Origin: Candidatus Yonathbacteria bacterium RIFCSPLOWO2_01_FULL_47_33b
GTDB lineage: Bacteria > Patescibacteriota > Minisyncoccia > Phycocordibacterales > UBA1550
Assembly (NCBI GenBank): GCA_001823575.1
Contig: MHUW01000022.1
Span: forward strand, 1-39,841
DNA length: 39,841 nucleotides
Reading direction: 5' to 3'
The stretch's first letter is position 1. The number at the start of each line of letters is the position of its first letter. The notes under the pieces are model-generated. The model searched no databases and had not been told where the DNA came from. It saw only the letters and a program-made list of their open reading frames with translations. Shown here one piece after another: positions 16,150-24,107 of the stretch. The translations under genes and the position numbers were made by a program.

Positions 16150-17331
16150 TTATTTTTGCATCATAATTTTTCCTGCTAAAAGCGCTTCGACCACGATAAA
16201 CGGGTCACGCACAATTTCACTCTCAAAGGTCACGAACTTCGAAACAATGAGCTGATCAAGATATGCCACCTCTAGACTATCACCCATTAATGACTCCGGA
16301 CGGGCAGTGTTGATGAGTCCCGTGAAAAATCCTGCCACATCAGAATCAGTCGTAAAGAATACTCTGGGAGGAATGACGCTTGTACCCGCAAACGAGGTGA
16401 GGGTCTTTTCAAAACGTGCCGCCCATTCATCTTTACTGCGTGCGACGATGTTGCCTATGGTATCACGCTTTTTCCCTTCGAGCTCATCGCGGAGGAACAT
16501 TCCAAAGAGCGTTGCGGCTTCGGCATGAAGCGTGTTCTCGCCTGCAGAAATCTCTCGGAGGAAAAAGTTCTTCCCGCGAGAGAACGATGTCACCCCCACC
16601 AAAAGATCATCGACAACGAGGGACACGTCGGTCGTTTCTCCTGTAATATCGAGAAACAGGAAGTTTTTTTCGTTAGGAAAAATATCACGCACGGCACTGA
16701 ATGCTGCTACGGGGAATGAACCAAAGTGCACCGACGGCGCATGAAAGAAACGGCTTATTATGTTCTCGACGCTTTCAATGACACGCTTTGAAGACAGCCC
16801 GACGGTCGCCAGTATCTCCATCTGATGGGTTGTCTGCCCGTAGGGGTTCTTTATCTCGTACCCATTGAGCCTTATTTCAATAATCTTTTTCTCGATGATT
16901 TCGATATCTACCAGTGGCAATGTTTCTTTGAGTTCGTCCTTGAGGTGTTCGATGTCTTCATTTATGAACGCATCGAGTGTTTTTTCCGTAACCTGAAACG
17001 GATCGGTGCGGGTAATATGGAGCTTGCGGCTTTTCAGTACGAACCACGGCGAAGAAAATGTGCAGAAAGTGTGTGCGGGTGCACCATGACCTTTGTTTAG
17101 TTTTTGCAGATTTTTTAGTGAGCGCTCAAGTGCATGAAGCATCCCCGAAAGGAATCGCGCCGAAGAGAGCGTTTCTTGGAATGAAATATCTTCGCGCACC
17201 GTCAAGAGTATGTGAGGAGGCTTCCCTTCTTCAATTTTTACCAAAGCAGCACCCACACTCGCCGAACCAATGTCGACCAAGAGTGTCAGTGACTCATCCT
17301 GCTTCTGCTTTGTGAAAAAAGAAAATACCAT
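16150..17331 (-). CDS. Actin/Hsp70-fold ATPase (FtsA/PilM-like)
   Basis: 393 residues from ATG 17331. The actin-fold phosphate loops are visible: LLVDIGSASVGAALVKI near residue 18 and FLFLDITGETTDVSLVVDDL near 235. A 1C-like insert, with the HQMEILATVGLSSKRVIESV segment typical of FtsA/PilM proteins, lies between them. No transmembrane segment or FtsA amphipathic tail is evident, so PilM-like is slightly favoured. It is cytoplasmic and probably drives or anchors the one-span membrane protein encoded 2 bp downstream. No other pilus genes are in the window. An ATG at 17340 is a less likely start, because it lies right against the -10 box. Confidence 0.75.
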   Translation of the reverse strand: MVFSFFTKQKQDESLTLLVDIGSASVGAALVKIEEGKPPHILLTVREDISFQETLSSARFLSGMLHALERSLKNLQKLNKGHGAPAHTFCTFSSPWFVLKSRKLHITRTDPFQVTEKTLDAFINEDIEHLKDELKETLPLVDIEIIEKKIIEIRLNGYEIKNPYGQTTHQMEILATVGLSSKRVIESVENIISRFFHAPSVHFGSFPVAAFSAVRDIFPNEKNFLFLDITGETTDVSLVVDDLLVGVTSFSRGKNFFLREISAGENTLHAEAATLFGMFLRDELEGKKRDTIGNIVARSKDEWAARFEKTLTSFAGTSVIPPRVFFTTDSDVAGFFTGLINTARPESLMGDSLEVAYLDQLIVSKFVTFESEIVRDPFIVVEALLAGKIMMQK

Positions 17332-17364
17332 CGTGTACATATTGTACCACGATGGTATTTTGCC
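17324..17364. repeat. 14-bp perfect inverted repeat around the ATPase start codon
   Basis: Outer arms AAAATACCATCGTG and its complement, with an inner TACA/TGTA stem. It can terminate vapBC transcription, yet it also contains the -10 box and ATG of the actin-fold ATPase gene. Confidence 0.75.
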
Positions 17365-17369
17365 TTCAA
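17341..17369 (-). promoter_or_regulatory. Promoter of the actin-fold ATPase operon
   Basis: TTGAAG (17364-17369), 17-bp spacer, TACAAT (17341-17346), 9 bases before ATG 17331. The start is predicted two or three bases before the ATG. Confidence 0.6.
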
Positions 17370-17410
17370 CAGTTTTTTACTCAAGCACTGCCTTGATGCA
17401 ATTCTGTAGA

Positions 17411-17791
17411 CTACACACTCAAAACAGGAACAAGCTCCTTCGCGACCTTTAGCATTTTTTTATCATTCGTAACGAGCGTCATCCTGCCCACAATAGCTGT
17501 TGCTGCAATTGTGGCATCACCGAGAGTAAGCAACTTTTTCCTTCTTAGTGCGGCAGCTGTACCTAAAATATCAAGGGAAACAAAGGGGTTCATATCAAAA
17601 GTGTTAAGGAAGTCTTCTATCTGTTTGATTTGACTATCCTTAAGTTCACTCAAGCTTAAAACTTCTATCCTGCTTACAAAAGATATTTTTAAAATTGAAC
17701 CTGCTTTTCTTTGGTCGGCAACCCAAGCATACGTTTCCTTGTGGCCGTTCAAAAAGTCTATGAGTATATTTGAGTCTAATAAATAGGACAT
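17411..17791 (-). CDS. vapC: PIN-domain toxin, VapC family
   Basis: Probable endoribonuclease toxin. 126 residues with the PIN acidic residues Asp6 (MSYLLDSNILIDFL), Glu43 (SRIEVLSLSE), Asp92 (LTLGDATIAATA) and Asp110 (TLVTNDKKML). All four are present, so it should be active. It lies 25 bp downstream of a small basic protein that is presumably its antitoxin. Confidence 0.9.
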   Translation of the reverse strand: MSYLLDSNILIDFLNGHKETYAWVADQRKAGSILKISFVSRIEVLSLSELKDSQIKQIEDFLNTFDMNPFVSLDILGTAAALRRKKLLTLGDATIAATAIVGRMTLVTNDKKMLKVAKELVPVLSV

Positions 17792-17816
17792 CTTTTAAAG
17801 GTTACGCTTCGCGACT

Positions 17817-18002
17817 TCAAGCCTTTCGTTCCCATTCTTTTCTGAGTTCTCGCTGATAAGAAACAGAGGTTTTTTTGATTTTTCCCTTGAGTAGCCCAAA
17901 TGCCTTTTTTAATGTGTCTGCCCCAGAATCCCTGACCCCAAGCTGTTTTCTGAGGTTCCCTGCATAGTCGATATTTATGCTATTTTTCCGTATCGTAGTC
18001 AT
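17817..18002 (-). CDS. Antitoxin partner of VapC
   Basis: 61 residues from ATG 18002 (MTTIRKNSINIDYAGNLRKQ), chosen over a longer frame because the -10 box ends exactly six bases before it. Small and basic, with a short N-terminal strand and a helical C-terminus (LKKAFGLLKGKIKK). The family is not certain, but size, order and promoter fit a vapBC-type unit in which the antitoxin binds and represses the promoter. Confidence 0.7.
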   Translation of the reverse strand: MTTIRKNSINIDYAGNLRKQLGVRDSGADTLKKAFGLLKGKIKKTSVSYQRELRKEWERKA

Positions 18003-18008
18003 AAAGAC

Positions 18009-18038
18009 AGTATATCGCCAAACAATCCAATAGGTCAA
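18009..18038 (-). promoter_or_regulatory. vapBC promoter, probably leaderless
   Basis: TTGACC (18033-18038), 18-bp spacer, TATACT (18009-18014). Six bases separate the -10 from ATG 18002, placing the predicted start at the A of the ATG. Confidence 0.65.
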
Positions 18039-18050
18039 CACCAGTGGCTA

Positions 18051-18077
18051 CTTTACATAGGCCTCGCATATGTAAAG
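18051..18077 (-). terminator. Terminator hairpin after the SGNH surface protein
   Basis: CTTTACATA (18051-18059) pairs with TATGTAAAG (18069-18077), immediately after the TAG stop at 18078-18080. There is little trailing T, so termination strength is uncertain. Confidence 0.55.
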
Positions 18078-21000
18078 CTACTTAATCAACGCATTCAACT
18101 TCGCCCGCGTCTTTGGCCCTACCGTCCCATACCCAGGAGTGCTTGAGGATGCGATGTCATATTTTTCTTGAAAACGTCTAATTGCGCGCTGTGTTGCAGG
18201 CCCAAAGAAACCAGTAACGAGACCTTCAGGATAAAGTGTTTGATCTTTTTTAAGAAACTCTTGAAGCGCAGAGACATCATTTCCTTTTGACCCATACTTG
18301 AGGGAACGAAGGAAGGAAGAAGGAGCGCGGGAAGGTGTTGATACAGTCGGTGGTGTTGGCGTCGCTGCAGGAGTAGGAGTGTCTAGATATGTCACAGTGC
18401 CGTCGGGTGCAATAGTCTGCATACGAGGTGTGAGGTATCCAGGGAGCGCAGAGGGTGGGCCATAGAAAGTTCCTCCCCCACCGCAAGAAGAAACGGAAAA
18501 AGTTTGAGTGTTTGAACTGACACTGTTCCCTTCATTATCAACAGCACTGATATACCAACTATGACTACCGCAAGAAAATCCTGTGGCGGATGTTTGTGTT
18601 GTGGTAGTGGCGATACTGTCATTTTTGATGGCACCGTCAACGTAGAGCTGGTACTTTAAAAGTCCAGAAGATGCATCACTTGATGCCGTCCAGGTAAATG
18701 TCTGTGTTCCCCCTCCGCTAATATTTGATGTAAGCGATGCGGTGGGCGTGGTAGGAGCAGTAGTATCGGGGTCCACGTTAAATGTATGCACGGAGTAACC
18801 CCCTGTGTAGGTGTACGCAATGCGTCCATTTCCATCCGCTTGAAGTGTTTGCTGCGCTACGTCATCAACTGATACGATGTAATAGTGAGCTGGCTGAAGG
18901 TCTCCTATGGTAAAGACAGTGGTTGTGGCGACCGTACTAGAGGCAGTCCACTCTTTAGAATACGTACCTGATGTGTTCCAGGTGATATTAGCGATATCAA
19001 GCCATTTAGAATAATCCCCCGAAACAACAGCGCCGAGACTAGGGGTTGCAACGAGGTCCGCAGTGCTTCCAGAAGCTGAACTGAGGTCCCTAAACTTACC
19101 GTTGTTATATATTCTTGCTCCCGCTTGAATATCTATTTCATCGGTATCCATCGTGTGATTGGTGTAATATAAATATTCAGCCAAATTAGCAATCAGTGCA
19201 TGTCCTGCATTGTTTGGATGCACGTCAGTAGATAGTGTTGCACCAACGTTCCCACAATTTGATGAAGACGTACACCCATAGTAGCCACCGGATTCAGCCT
19301 GCAAATTCCAGTTTGAGTTGAATCGCATTTGATCGAGTATTGAACCATATCTGACCCCATTACTTTGAGCCCACGCATTAACCAACGTGTTTACCGCATC
19401 TGGGTGCGTTTGGTCATCAGGGACGCTCTCAACGCCGAGCCAGATTGGGGTTATCCCCCAATTTATTATTCTCTGGAGGCTTGTTTCTATCTCTGTCGCC
19501 AGTTCCTGGTCGGTTATGTTTGTCGGATTCCTGGCGCCCAGATTACTCAAATTATTAACACCTATTGATAAAAACATTGTTGATGGAGTAGATGTTACCG
19601 CAACGTAATCTATCCAATGTCTCAATCCTTCAACTTTGATACCACTGACGGCACTGTTTGCGGCGCTTAATACTCCTGTAGAGGAAGTAAATTGTGAACT
19701 CACACCGTTCCCCGTTGTTGCTGAACTGCCATTCATAATAGAATCGCCAACAAATGCAATTAAGGAGCCTGCGGTGTAGGTTGGCGCGATAGAAGTCGGT
19801 AGCTGGTATGCTCCCACGTCACTACCTGCCCACGCCAGTCCGTTGCGATCGTATTGCGGCAATACTGAGACACTACCTTTTCCTGCTATCCACTGAGTAG
19901 GTGTTGAATTGATCGTGAGATCTCCTGTTGAGACATTATTAAAATTAGGATTTAGGTAATAATTGGAAGCATCCATTGGAATCAAATAATTGCCTCCGTT
20001 GATGATTGCATCTAAGGCATTATTAACCTGGGTTGAGCTCCAAAAAACATTATTCTTAATAATATAATTGGAGGGGTTACTTACTAAGTCAGCCGCTGCA
20101 GTGCTAGCGAAATGCAATACTGGGGACGCGGCAGTGCTTGAAAAAATATTGTTCCGTATGTCAACAATATTCGTAGATGTTGAAAAATCAACGAAATAGC
20201 CACTACTAACTGGCGCAAAGGAGTTATTGTAAATATTAACAATTGCCGGCTGCGAAGCATCTAGCAGTCCGACTCCATTGTAAATTACCGATGATTTTAC
20301 TGTTATGGTTGGCTTACTTGCATTTGTTTTGTCGTTACGAATAAAAACTCTGCTCGTTGTATTTTTTATCGTACACCGTTCAATAGAATACGAGTTCAAT
20401 GTTCCCGCAGAATTCGTTATTTGCAAACCATATGCACCAACATTATTAAGATCAAGGCTGCAGTCCTGGAATGCAACCATCCGATTTGATTGCGAAATAG
20501 AAAACGATACAGCAACCGAATTGGTGTTAGTAAAGTTGATCCCCTTCAGTAACAAAGGTTTTGAATCGGGTCCATAAAGAAAAGCTCCTGTGGTCCCCGT
20601 TGGAATATTCAGAGTTACGCTTGCCCCGGTTGGGTAAGCCTGCACCGTAGTTGTGCCACTCCCAGCGGCAAGTACAGATAAAATGCGGGTATCTGTACTG
20701 TAGTAAGAATCATACGTTCCTGCTCCAATATTAACCGTATCTCCTTGCGCGGTTCTGCTTCCTGTTAATGCATAATCAAGCGTTAACCAAGCGCAGGCTC
20801 GGGGGGTTACGCCTGAACCAGGATCAGCCGCATCAACTAACCCCGAACAGTTCGTATCATTGCCGTCAGTACGAATATAGCGGGTAGTAGCAGCACTTAC
20901 TGAAGAAGCAAAAGAAAAGAGTAGGATTGTCGCAAAAAATACCTTTCCTAAATAAAGAAGGTGACTTTTAAGAGAGAGAGAGAGAGAGAGAGTTGCTCAT
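18078..21000 (-). CDS. Secreted beta-helix / SGNH-hydrolase / peptidoglycan-binding protein, out of frame at an (AG)11 tract
   Basis: The body is open from 20996 to 18078 with no ATG, GTG or TTG until codon 119 (GTG 20645), yet its first codons encode a complete signal peptide (LKSHLLYLGKVFFATILLFS, cut near SVSA). An ATG at 21000 is one base out of frame; the dinucleotide tract between them could restore the frame. Numbering from 20645: beta-helix repeats fill about 1-250. An SGNH hydrolase follows with GDS (Ser302), GVNN (Asn364-365) and DVHPN (Asp474, His476). Next come a fibronectin-III-like domain (~625-715), a Pro/Thr linker and a peptidoglycan-binding repeat with LKYGSKGNDVSALQEFLKK at the end. 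It likely acts as a wall-attached esterase or deacylase on glycans. In the assembled state only about 10 residues would be made from ATG 21000. Confidence 0.8.
20971..20992. repeat. (AG)11 dinucleotide tract, candidate phase-variation switch
   Basis: Eleven uninterrupted AG units (CT on the coding strand), 5 bases past the ATG at 21000. Current reading from that ATG gives MSNSLSLSLS and then TAA at 20968-20970. Twelve or nine units would join the ATG to the signal peptide. Confidence 0.9.
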
Positions 21001-21024
21001 ACGTGTATTTTTTAAGTTTTGTTT

Positions 21025-21033
21025 ATAGTACCA
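21025..21033 (-). promoter_or_regulatory. Possible extended -10 for the SGNH surface protein
   Basis: TGG then TACTAT (21025-21030) on the minus strand, about 24 bases before ATG 21000. No good -35. It lies 13-18 bp upstream of the end of alaS. Confidence 0.3.
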
Positions 21034-21042
21034 TACTTTCTT

Positions 21043-22815
21043 CTATCCCAGCACTGCCTTGATGCGTCTTACGCCAGCCGAACATGCTTCTTCTTTTTGA
21101 ATTTTGAAGTGGCCGAGCTCAGAGGTATTGGTGACGTGAGGGCCACCGCAGAATTCGAGGCTGAAACGTTGGTCGCCTGCACCTACCTGATACACGCGCA
21201 CAATGTCACCGTATTTCTCACCAAAGACGCCGATTGCTCCGCGACGTTTTGCTTCTTCGGCAGGAATATCTTCATACGTCACTGGCAATGCTTCAGCAAT
21301 CTTTTGATTGATGATATCCTCGACGGCTTTCTTTTGCTCATCAGTCATTTTTTCAGTATGCGAAAAATCAAAGCGTAAACGCTCGGCGGTGATATTCGAG
21401 CCCTTTTGCTGGACGTGTTCGCCTAAAACCATGCGCAGTGCCTGATTGAGCATATGGGTTGCGGTGTGATACTTGACTGACATCTCGCTCGTGTCGGCGA
21501 GGCCACCTTTGAACTTTTGCTCTGCGCCGGCGCGTGAGAGGTCTTGGTGTTTTTTAAACTCAACTTCAAAGCCCGCACGGTCAACCGTCACCCCTTTTTC
21601 AAGAGCGAGCTCCTCAGTCATTTCAAGGGGAAAACCATACGTTGAAAAAAGCTGGAATGCATTCATCGCCGAAACTGATCCATTTGCACTCACACGCTCA
21701 AACTCTTTGAGTCCGCGCTCAAGCGTCTTTCTAAATTTCTCTTCTTCTTTGCGGATCTCATCGATAATAAGTGCTGATTGTACGCCTACATTGTCGTATA
21801 TGCCAACATATTTTTCTGCAACGACCGGCACGAGCTCGGCAAGAGTGTTGTGTGCAATACCTAAAACATCCGCATAGCGCACGGCACGGCGAAGGAGACG
21901 ACGGAGAATGTACCCCTGGTCGGTGTTTGCGGGACGAACGCCATCGGCAATCATCATTACTCCTGTACGAACATGATCGGCAACAATGCGCGAGGCTCTC
22001 ATGTCAGTAATTTCACCTCCTGCCAGCTCCTTGATCTTTTCCATGAGCGGCGCAAAGAGGTCGGTCGCAAACACATTATCTTTCCCCTGAATCGCCATCA
22101 CAATGCGCTCAAGGCCCGAACCCGTGTCCACGTTTTTCATGGCGAGCTTGCCGATGACCTTGCCGTCTTTCTTCTCGTACTCCATAAAGACATCGTTCCA
22201 AATCTCGACAACCTCCTGACGGTCGTCTGCCGCCATATATTCCTCTTTGGTCATGTCTCCCAAGCCACGCTCGGTTACATCGTAAAACATTTCGGTATCG
22301 GGACCACAAGGACCATTGTCGCCAGGACTCCACCAGTTGGACTTTGCGGACATAAAGTAAATGCGATTCTCGGGCATATACTTTTTCCAGATCTCAAACG
22401 CTTCGTTGTCGCGCGGTGCATCATCGTTACCTTCAAATACCGTCACGTAGAGACGGCGCGGATCGAGGCCGAGTCCTTCTTCTTTTGAGGTCAAAAATTC
22501 AAAACTCCACTTGATGGCGTCTTCTTTGAAATAATCACCAAGTGACCAGTTGCCAAGCATTTCAAAAAAAGTATCGTGCGTATTGTCGCCCACCTCGTCG
22601 ATATCCTGCGTGCGGACACATTTCTGAGAGTTCGCCAGGCGCACACCGCGAGGGTGTGGGGTCCCCATCAAATACGGCGCGAGGGGTTGCATCCCGGCAG
22701 TATTAAAAAGCACCGAAGGGTCGTTCTCGGGCACAAGAGGGGTCGAAGGAATAATAGCGTGTCCCCTCCCCTCAAAAAACTTTAAAAATCGCGCTCTAAT
22801 TTCTCGTGAATCCAT
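21043..22815 (-). CDS. alaS: Alanine--tRNA ligase, short form
   Basis: Charges tRNA(Ala) and edits mischarged serine or glycine. The catalytic domain has the class II motif FFEGRGHAIIPSTPLVPEND, the SGDN-like WWSPGDNGPCGPDTEMFYD and TGSGLERI. The editing domain has both metal-binding motifs, HTATH (450-454) and CGGPH (556-560). The protein stops at residue 590 just after the editing domain; the usual ~875-residue enzyme continues with a C-Ala domain that is absent here. The frame ends cleanly with GVRRIKAVLG, so this looks like a natural short form rather than a broken gene. Confidence 0.97.
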   Translation of the reverse strand: MDSREIRARFLKFFEGRGHAIIPSTPLVPENDPSVLFNTAGMQPLAPYLMGTPHPRGVRLANSQKCVRTQDIDEVGDNTHDTFFEMLGNWSLGDYFKEDAIKWSFEFLTSKEEGLGLDPRRLYVTVFEGNDDAPRDNEAFEIWKKYMPENRIYFMSAKSNWWSPGDNGPCGPDTEMFYDVTERGLGDMTKEEYMAADDRQEVVEIWNDVFMEYEKKDGKVIGKLAMKNVDTGSGLERIVMAIQGKDNVFATDLFAPLMEKIKELAGGEITDMRASRIVADHVRTGVMMIADGVRPANTDQGYILRRLLRRAVRYADVLGIAHNTLAELVPVVAEKYVGIYDNVGVQSALIIDEIRKEEEKFRKTLERGLKEFERVSANGSVSAMNAFQLFSTYGFPLEMTEELALEKGVTVDRAGFEVEFKKHQDLSRAGAEQKFKGGLADTSEMSVKYHTATHMLNQALRMVLGEHVQQKGSNITAERLRFDFSHTEKMTDEQKKAVEDIINQKIAEALPVTYEDIPAEEAKRRGAIGVFGEKYGDIVRVYQVGAGDQRFSLEFCGGPHVTNTSELGHFKIQKEEACSAGVRRIKAVLG

Positions 22816-22825
22816 ATTTGTCTAT

Positions 22826-22853
22826 CTTATACTAAACGGCCCATTTTCGCCAA
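22826..22853 (-). promoter_or_regulatory. Promoter of alaS
   Basis: TTGGCG (22848-22853), 16-bp spacer, TATAAG (22826-22831), ten bases before the ATG. The -35 overlaps the end of the large inverted repeat. Confidence 0.5.
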
Positions 22854-22975
22854 ATATCACAGAGTTGTGGCTATATAACTGGGTACAATATACTCTGCGC
22901 TCGCTCGGAGATACAAACTCCGTGTTTGTATCTCTCTCGCTCACTTGAGTATAGCCACAACTCTGTGATATTTGG
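22850..22975. repeat. Large inverted repeat with 26-bp perfect arms
   Basis: Arms 22850-22875 and 22950-22975 are perfectly complementary. Inside, GAGATACAAAC (22908-22918) pairs with 22924-22934. The whole 126 bases can form one long imperfect hairpin, filling most of the gap between the alaS start and the end of the next gene. Confidence 0.9.
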
Positions 22976-22997
22976 TATGAGATTCTTTATCTTGCTT

Positions 22998-23507
22998 TTA
23001 TTTCACAAAAAGAAAAATCAGCGCGTAAAAGACAAAAAAGAGTGCAGGAACGACTGAGTCAATGAGCGCCATACGGCGAGGGTTGCTATGTGAAGCACTT
23101 AGTATCTCCCACTCTGCACGATAAATCGCGAGCGGCAGATGCTCTTCGAGACAGTGCAATATTGAAAACTTCGCTTCAAGAATATCGTTATAGCTTCGCA
23201 CTGTGGACCACCATGCTATAGCCATAAATATGCCGATAATGGGAATAACCTGCTGGGTCAACTCGGGCATCGCAATTTTTTCACGTGCCGCAGAGAGCCC
23301 TACAGCGGCAAGGAGCACCGTATGAATCGTGAGAAAATAATTATTTACGATATGCTTCCATTTACTCGTATAGTCGACACCTTGTATCGCAATCTTGTAT
23401 TGCTCTAAAAAATGATTACGATAAGAGTCACCGTATTCCTGTTCGCCTTTTTTATAAAGGTTTATTTCACAGACCTTTGAGTGGATTTCTGAGTGATCGT
23501 TTTTCAT
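22998..23507 (-). CDS. Small integral membrane protein, RipA-like
   Basis: 169 residues with three hydrophobic spans at about 56-74 (YFLTIHTVLLAAVGL), 87-103 (VIPIIGIFMAIAWW) and 148-168 (VVPALFFVFYALIFLF). The pattern WWSTVRSYNDILEAKFSILH followed by LEEHLPLAIYRAEW resembles a small-membrane-protein family sometimes labelled RipA-like octameric membrane protein. That link is from memory and moderate. Its ATG starts 1 bp after the stop of the MgtC-like gene, so they form a two-gene unit in the membrane. Confidence 0.65.
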   Translation of the reverse strand: MKNDHSEIHSKVCEINLYKKGEQEYGDSYRNHFLEQYKIAIQGVDYTSKWKHIVNNYFLTIHTVLLAAVGLSAAREKIAMPELTQQVIPIIGIFMAIAWWSTVRSYNDILEAKFSILHCLEEHLPLAIYRAEWEILSASHSNPRRMALIDSVVPALFFVFYALIFLFVK

Positions 23508-23508
23508 A

Positions 23509-23985
23509 TTATTCTTCCATCTCTGTGTGCGCGAGCGACTTTACGCGATTCTCCACATACCAAAGCGCAGTAAAGACAATGAGTACAAAGACCATTGATA
23601 CCGCCGCGAGCAAGTACAGGCCATACCCCACCGCAACGCCGATACCTGCTGCCACCCAAATGCCCGCTGCCGTCGTTACCCCACTAATCTTGCCCTCGTG
23701 AGTAAAAATGAGTCCTGCACCAATAAAACCGATACCGGTGAGTATCTGCGCGGTAAAACGAAGCGAATTGGTAAGGGCATCAGCAGACGCGTATCCCCCC
23801 GCAGCAAGGACCGCCACAATAGTAAATAATGCTGACCCCATGGTCACAAGACCGTACGTACGCATACCGGCAGTCTTGCCTGCAACAGCGCGCTCTACAC
23901 CAAGCGACATACCCAAAAGGAGCGCTATCACAAGCTTCATAATAATCTCAAAATTGGGGTCGGCGATAAGGGTATTGATTTCCAT
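23509..23985 (-). CDS. MgtC/SapB-family membrane protein
   Basis: 158 residues with four to five hydrophobic spans. It has the family core LLLGMSLGVERAVAGKTAGM, RTYGLVTMGSALFTIVA, QILTGIGFIGAGLIF and TTAAGIWVAAGIGVAVG. It lacks the C-terminal ACT-like domain of enteric MgtC and so is the short SapB type. Members are linked to Mg2+ limitation and control of membrane ATP synthase, but the role here is not shown. Confidence 0.9.
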   Translation of the reverse strand: MEINTLIADPNFEIIMKLVIALLLGMSLGVERAVAGKTAGMRTYGLVTMGSALFTIVAVLAAGGYASADALTNSLRFTAQILTGIGFIGAGLIFTHEGKISGVTTAAGIWVAAGIGVAVGYGLYLLAAVSMVFVLIVFTALWYVENRVKSLAHTEMEE

Positions 23986-23994
23986 ATATGATTA

Positions 23995-24023
23995 AGTATA
24001 CCCCCACACCTACTTTTTGTATA
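23995..24023 (-). promoter_or_regulatory. Promoter of the MgtC-like gene inside an inverted repeat
   Basis: TATACA (24018-24023), exactly 17 bp, TATACT (23995-24000), nine bases before ATG 23985. The spacer is one arm of the 21-bp inverted repeat. Confidence 0.5.
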
Positions 24024-24090
24024 GTTTGTTGTGATGTATTTTTGTGATGTGTTCGAACGGTAATGATGCAAAAGTAGGTGTGGGGGTATA
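23997..24090. repeat. Inverted repeat with 21-bp perfect arms
   Basis: TATACCCCCACACCTACTTT(T) at 23997-24017 and its complement at 24070-24090, 52 bases apart. The spacer has TTGTGATGT twice. It probably ends transcription of the ATP-cone gene and overlaps the next promoter. Confidence 0.9.
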
Positions 24091-24107
24091 AATAATATCT
24101 TCAACAA

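Noticed and set aside
18078-20645. Starting the SGNH protein at GTG 20645
   Set aside because: That start would drop an intact signal peptide and the first beta-helix strands that are clearly encoded upstream in the same frame.
24048-24060. GTTCGAACGG resembling a tRNA T-loop
   Set aside because: No acceptor, D or anticodon stems around it; chance palindrome within the inverted-repeat spacer.
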